Assembly: GCF_018390635.1 (NCBI RefSeq)
Contig: NZ_JAHBGE010000065.1
Coordinates: 1 to 64,000 of the forward strand
Origin: Ancylobacter lacus
Lineage (GTDB): Bacteria > Pseudomonadota > Alphaproteobacteria > Rhizobiales > Xanthobacteraceae
DNA: 64,000 bases
Direction: 5' to 3'
Part shown: positions 62,526 through 64,000 of the stretch, in pieces
Layout of the letters: every line of letters begins with the position of its first letter
Numbering within the stretch: the stretch's first letter is position 1
Program-made: the position numbers and the translations under genes
The notes under the pieces: generated by a model
The model's input: only the letters and a program-made list of their open reading frames with translations
Databases searched by the model: none
Told to the model about the DNA's origin: nothing

Positions 62526-62548
62526 GGGGACAGCTCGAATTTGTCCCC
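62526..62548. repeat. Perfect inverted repeat after the FYDLN gene
   Basis: GGGGACA-N9-TGTCCCC, 56 nt after the stop and 134 nt before the tRNA. Without a T-run it is either a hairpin that protects the mRNA end or a binding site. Confidence 0.45.
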
Positions 62549-62681
62549 AGCCCCCACTTGCAGTCTCCTCGTCCATGTGGTTTACGACGCTCCGCTGACG
62601 GCAACGCCCGAAGCACCCGCCGGGAGACAATCCCAAAGCGAACCTGCCCCTCCGGCCTGTTCGCACCCGGCAACCCCCGGT

Positions 62682-62757
<76 letters not shown>

Positions 62758-63098
62758 ATTCAATCGATCGATTGAGACCACGCCGGTAAGGCCGGTTCGA
62801 TTAACTTCAAAAAATCTTCGCCATCGTATCCGGCAGCCCCGTCACCCGACGAACCGGGCTTCAGACCGAGCCTCACCGAAGCGGCCCCTCAGCTTGCCTC
62901 TTCTTCGGTCGACCGCACTGGGCTCTGCGGCAGCACGGTCGCTTGCCAGCGCTGCCAACCCGCGGCCTTCGCCCATCCGCCCTCCGGCCAATAAGACGCC
63001 TCACGGCCGGCGCCATCGGCCTGCATGAGGATCGCTGCGGCGACCGACGGCAAGGCGGGCACAGCTTGACTCTTCCCGGTCTTTGAGTCGTTTTAATC
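62758..63098. other. Intergenic stretch between tRNA-Ala and imuA
   Basis: No gene seen. It begins with the 16-bp perfect palindrome TCAATCGATCGATTGA (62760-62775), 3 nt past the tRNA. There is no integrase and no repeat of the tRNA 3' end. Towards imuA it holds a TTGACT at 63066-63071 and an AT-rich TTTAAT at 63092-63097. Confidence 0.5.
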
Positions 63099-63113
63099 GA
63101 ACAAAACGGGAAC
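63099..63113 (+). promoter_or_regulatory. LexA (SOS) box of imuA-imuB
   Basis: GAAC-N7-GAAC is an exact match to the alphaproteobacterial LexA operator (GTTC-N7-GTTC on the other strand). It ends 5 nt before the imuA start codon, so LexA would block transcription and/or cover the ribosome-binding region. Confidence 0.88.
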
Positions 63114-63117
63114 AACG

Positions 63118-63930
63118 ATGCGCGCGACACATGACGTTTCCGCGCTGAGGCAAATGCTCGCCGGACTGGAGGCCGTGCGTTTGCCCAGCGCCTCATCGGC
63201 TTTCACTCTGGGTGCCAAAGGCCCGGACGAGGTGCTGGCGGAGACGCTGGCGCGGGGGGCGCTGCACGAGATCTATGCGGCGGAAGGGGGGGATATGCCG
63301 GCCGCTTCCGGCTTCGCCCTCGCCTTGGCGCTGCGGGCCTTGAACGGGCAGGGCGAGGCGCGCCCCCTTGTCTGGGTACGGCAGGATTTCCTCGATTCGG
63401 AAACGGGACGGCCCGATGCCCGCGGGGTGAGCGGCTTCGGCCTCGATCCGGCACGGCTCATCCTGGTGCGGGTGCGCGATCCTGAACAAGCCCTGCGCGC
63501 TGCGGGCGATGCGGTGCGCTGTGCGGCGCTCGGAGCGGTGCTGCTGGAATGGTGGGGCGAGCCGAAGGTACTCGATCTCACGGCCACGAGACGGCTGGCA
63601 CTGCGGGCCAGCGTCTCCGGCGTCAGCTTCTTTCTGCTGCGCCGGGCCGCGCGCGCTTCTCCCAGTGTCGCGGTCACCCGCTGGCTGGTCCGCCCGATGC
63701 TCTCCACCCCGCTGGCCGCGGACGCGCCAGGGGCACCGGCCTTCGTCGTCACGCTGCTGCGCCATCGCGCCGGCGTCCAAAGTCATATCTGGAATCTGGA
63801 GTGGGACCATGAGAGCTGTTCCTTCCGCGACATCCCCCCGCTATCTCGCCCTGTGGTTTCCGTTCCTGCCGGCAAATCGGCTGGCCCGACAGCGGAGCCG
63901 TCGACGGCCGCCCTCCGCCGCGCCGGATGA
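63118..63930 (+). CDS. imuA: ImuA, SOS mutagenesis accessory protein
   Basis: ImuA (270 aa) is a RecA/SulA-related accessory of the ImuB-DnaE2 translesion system. It begins MRATHDVSALRQMLAGLEAVRL, then has LARGALHEIYAAEGGDMPAASGFALALALRAL, PLVWVRQDFLDSETGRPDARGVSGFGLDPARLILVRVRDPEQALRAAGDAVRCAALGAVLLEW and ASVSGVSFFLLRRAARASPSVAVTRW, all conserved blocks. A LexA box stands directly upstream. The last about 40 codons overlap imuB in another frame. Confidence 0.92.
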   Translation: MRATHDVSALRQMLAGLEAVRLPSASSAFTLGAKGPDEVLAETLARGALHEIYAAEGGDMPAASGFALALALRALNGQGEARPLVWVRQDFLDSETGRPDARGVSGFGLDPARLILVRVRDPEQALRAAGDAVRCAALGAVLLEWWGEPKVLDLTATRRLALRASVSGVSFFLLRRAARASPSVAVTRWLVRPMLSTPLAADAPGAPAFVVTLLRHRAGVQSHIWNLEWDHESCSFRDIPPLSRPVVSVPAGKSAGPTAEPSTAALRRAG

Positions 63931-64000
63931 AGCCCTGCCGCTGGTGTTCGTCGAACGGGTAAAGGGCGCGCTGCGGCTGTCCGCGGTCTCATCCCAGGCC
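63809..64000 (+). CDS. imuB: ImuB, Y-family polymerase-like protein, N-terminal fragment
   Basis: The first 64 codons are visible; the gene runs off the right edge. ImuB is a catalytically inactive Y-family polymerase relative that links ImuA and DnaE2 to the beta clamp. RYLALWFPFLPANRLAR near the N-terminus is the family start, followed by PLVFVERVKGALRLSAVS. ATG at 63809 with GGAGTGGGACC upstream lies 122 nt inside imuA, so the two are translationally coupled. dnaE2 is expected downstream of the window. Confidence 0.88.
   Translation, partial: MRAVPSATSPRYLALWFPFLPANRLARQRSRRRPPSAAPDEALPLVFVERVKGALRLSAVSSQA

Overview
The window is GC-rich, tightly packed chromosomal DNA from an alphaproteobacterium. 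It probably belongs to Hyphomicrobiales (Rhizobiales), and a Xanthobacteraceae-like methylotroph or PHA producer would fit. The reasons are the rimP-nusA-ylxR-infB order, the scattered aroA-cmk-rpsA / sppA-ihfB-lapA / trpFBA-accD-folC order, a TIGR02300 (FYDLN acid) protein, a speF-type leader before ornithine decarboxylase, homospermidine synthase, a GAAC-N7-GAAC SOS box before imuA, and CTTGNC-N17-CTATAT-like promoters. The family-level placement is an inference. I see no insertion sequence, integrase, prophage or CRISPR array.

Layout. 1-3.7 kb (minus): rimP-nusA-ylxR-infB, with a promoter and a terminator-like hairpin in the leader. 3.8-8.5 kb: ispE, a YnfA-like protein, polyprenyl diphosphate synthase (minus), a DUF2007 protein, a tRNA-type methyltransferase, an S49 peptidase and a small protein. 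8.6-13.2 kb: a MacAB-type exporter and purD. 13.4-16.3 kb: a patatin-like lipase and a XoxF-type lanthanide methanol dehydrogenase that stands alone. 16.3-20.3 kb: tadA, an rluB-type pseudouridine synthase with a long tandem-repeat tail, rsmD and an alpha/beta hydrolase. 20.5-26.7 kb: infC with an ATT start, then folC, accD, trpA, trpB and trpF on the minus strand. 26.9-32.8 kb: a LysR/EamA pair, a sulfate binding protein with cysT and cysW but no cysA, and an ornithine cyclodeaminase-family gene. 32.8-34.6 kb (minus): lapA-like, ihfB, sppA. 34.7-38.8 kb (minus): a small phosphonate set (acetyltransferase, DUF1045, phnM) and a gamma-glutamyltransferase. 39.4-45.8 kb: polyamine genes (leader, ornithine decarboxylase, homospermidine synthase) with a GNAT, a GST and phaZ between them. 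45.9-49.7 kb: a cobalamin riboswitch and cbiM, a GST, hemH and a hexapeptide acetyltransferase. 49.7-53.7 kb: a LysR/lrgAB block and a LysR/haloacid dehalogenase pair. 53.8-61.8 kb (minus): rpsA, an MHYT-GGDEF-EAL protein, cobF, a CMD-family gene, cmk and aroA. 61.8-64 kb: the FYDLN protein, tRNA-Ala(GGC) and an SOS-controlled imuA-imuB.

How the genes work together. Most of the window is housekeeping: translation, tryptophan, fatty acid, folate, isoprenoid, purine and heme synthesis. Accessory metabolic cassettes are interleaved with it. The clearest functional unit is putrescine-to-homospermidine synthesis (ornithine decarboxylase plus homospermidine synthase). B12 economy appears twice: riboswitch-controlled CbiM for cobalt uptake, and CobF for corrin synthesis. 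The most interesting signals are regulatory or architectural: the rimP leader, the infC ATT start, the long rpsA and speF leaders, the solitary CbiM riboswitch gene, the lone XoxF, the phn remnant and the repeat tail of the pseudouridine synthase. I did not find a convincing wholly new multi-gene system.
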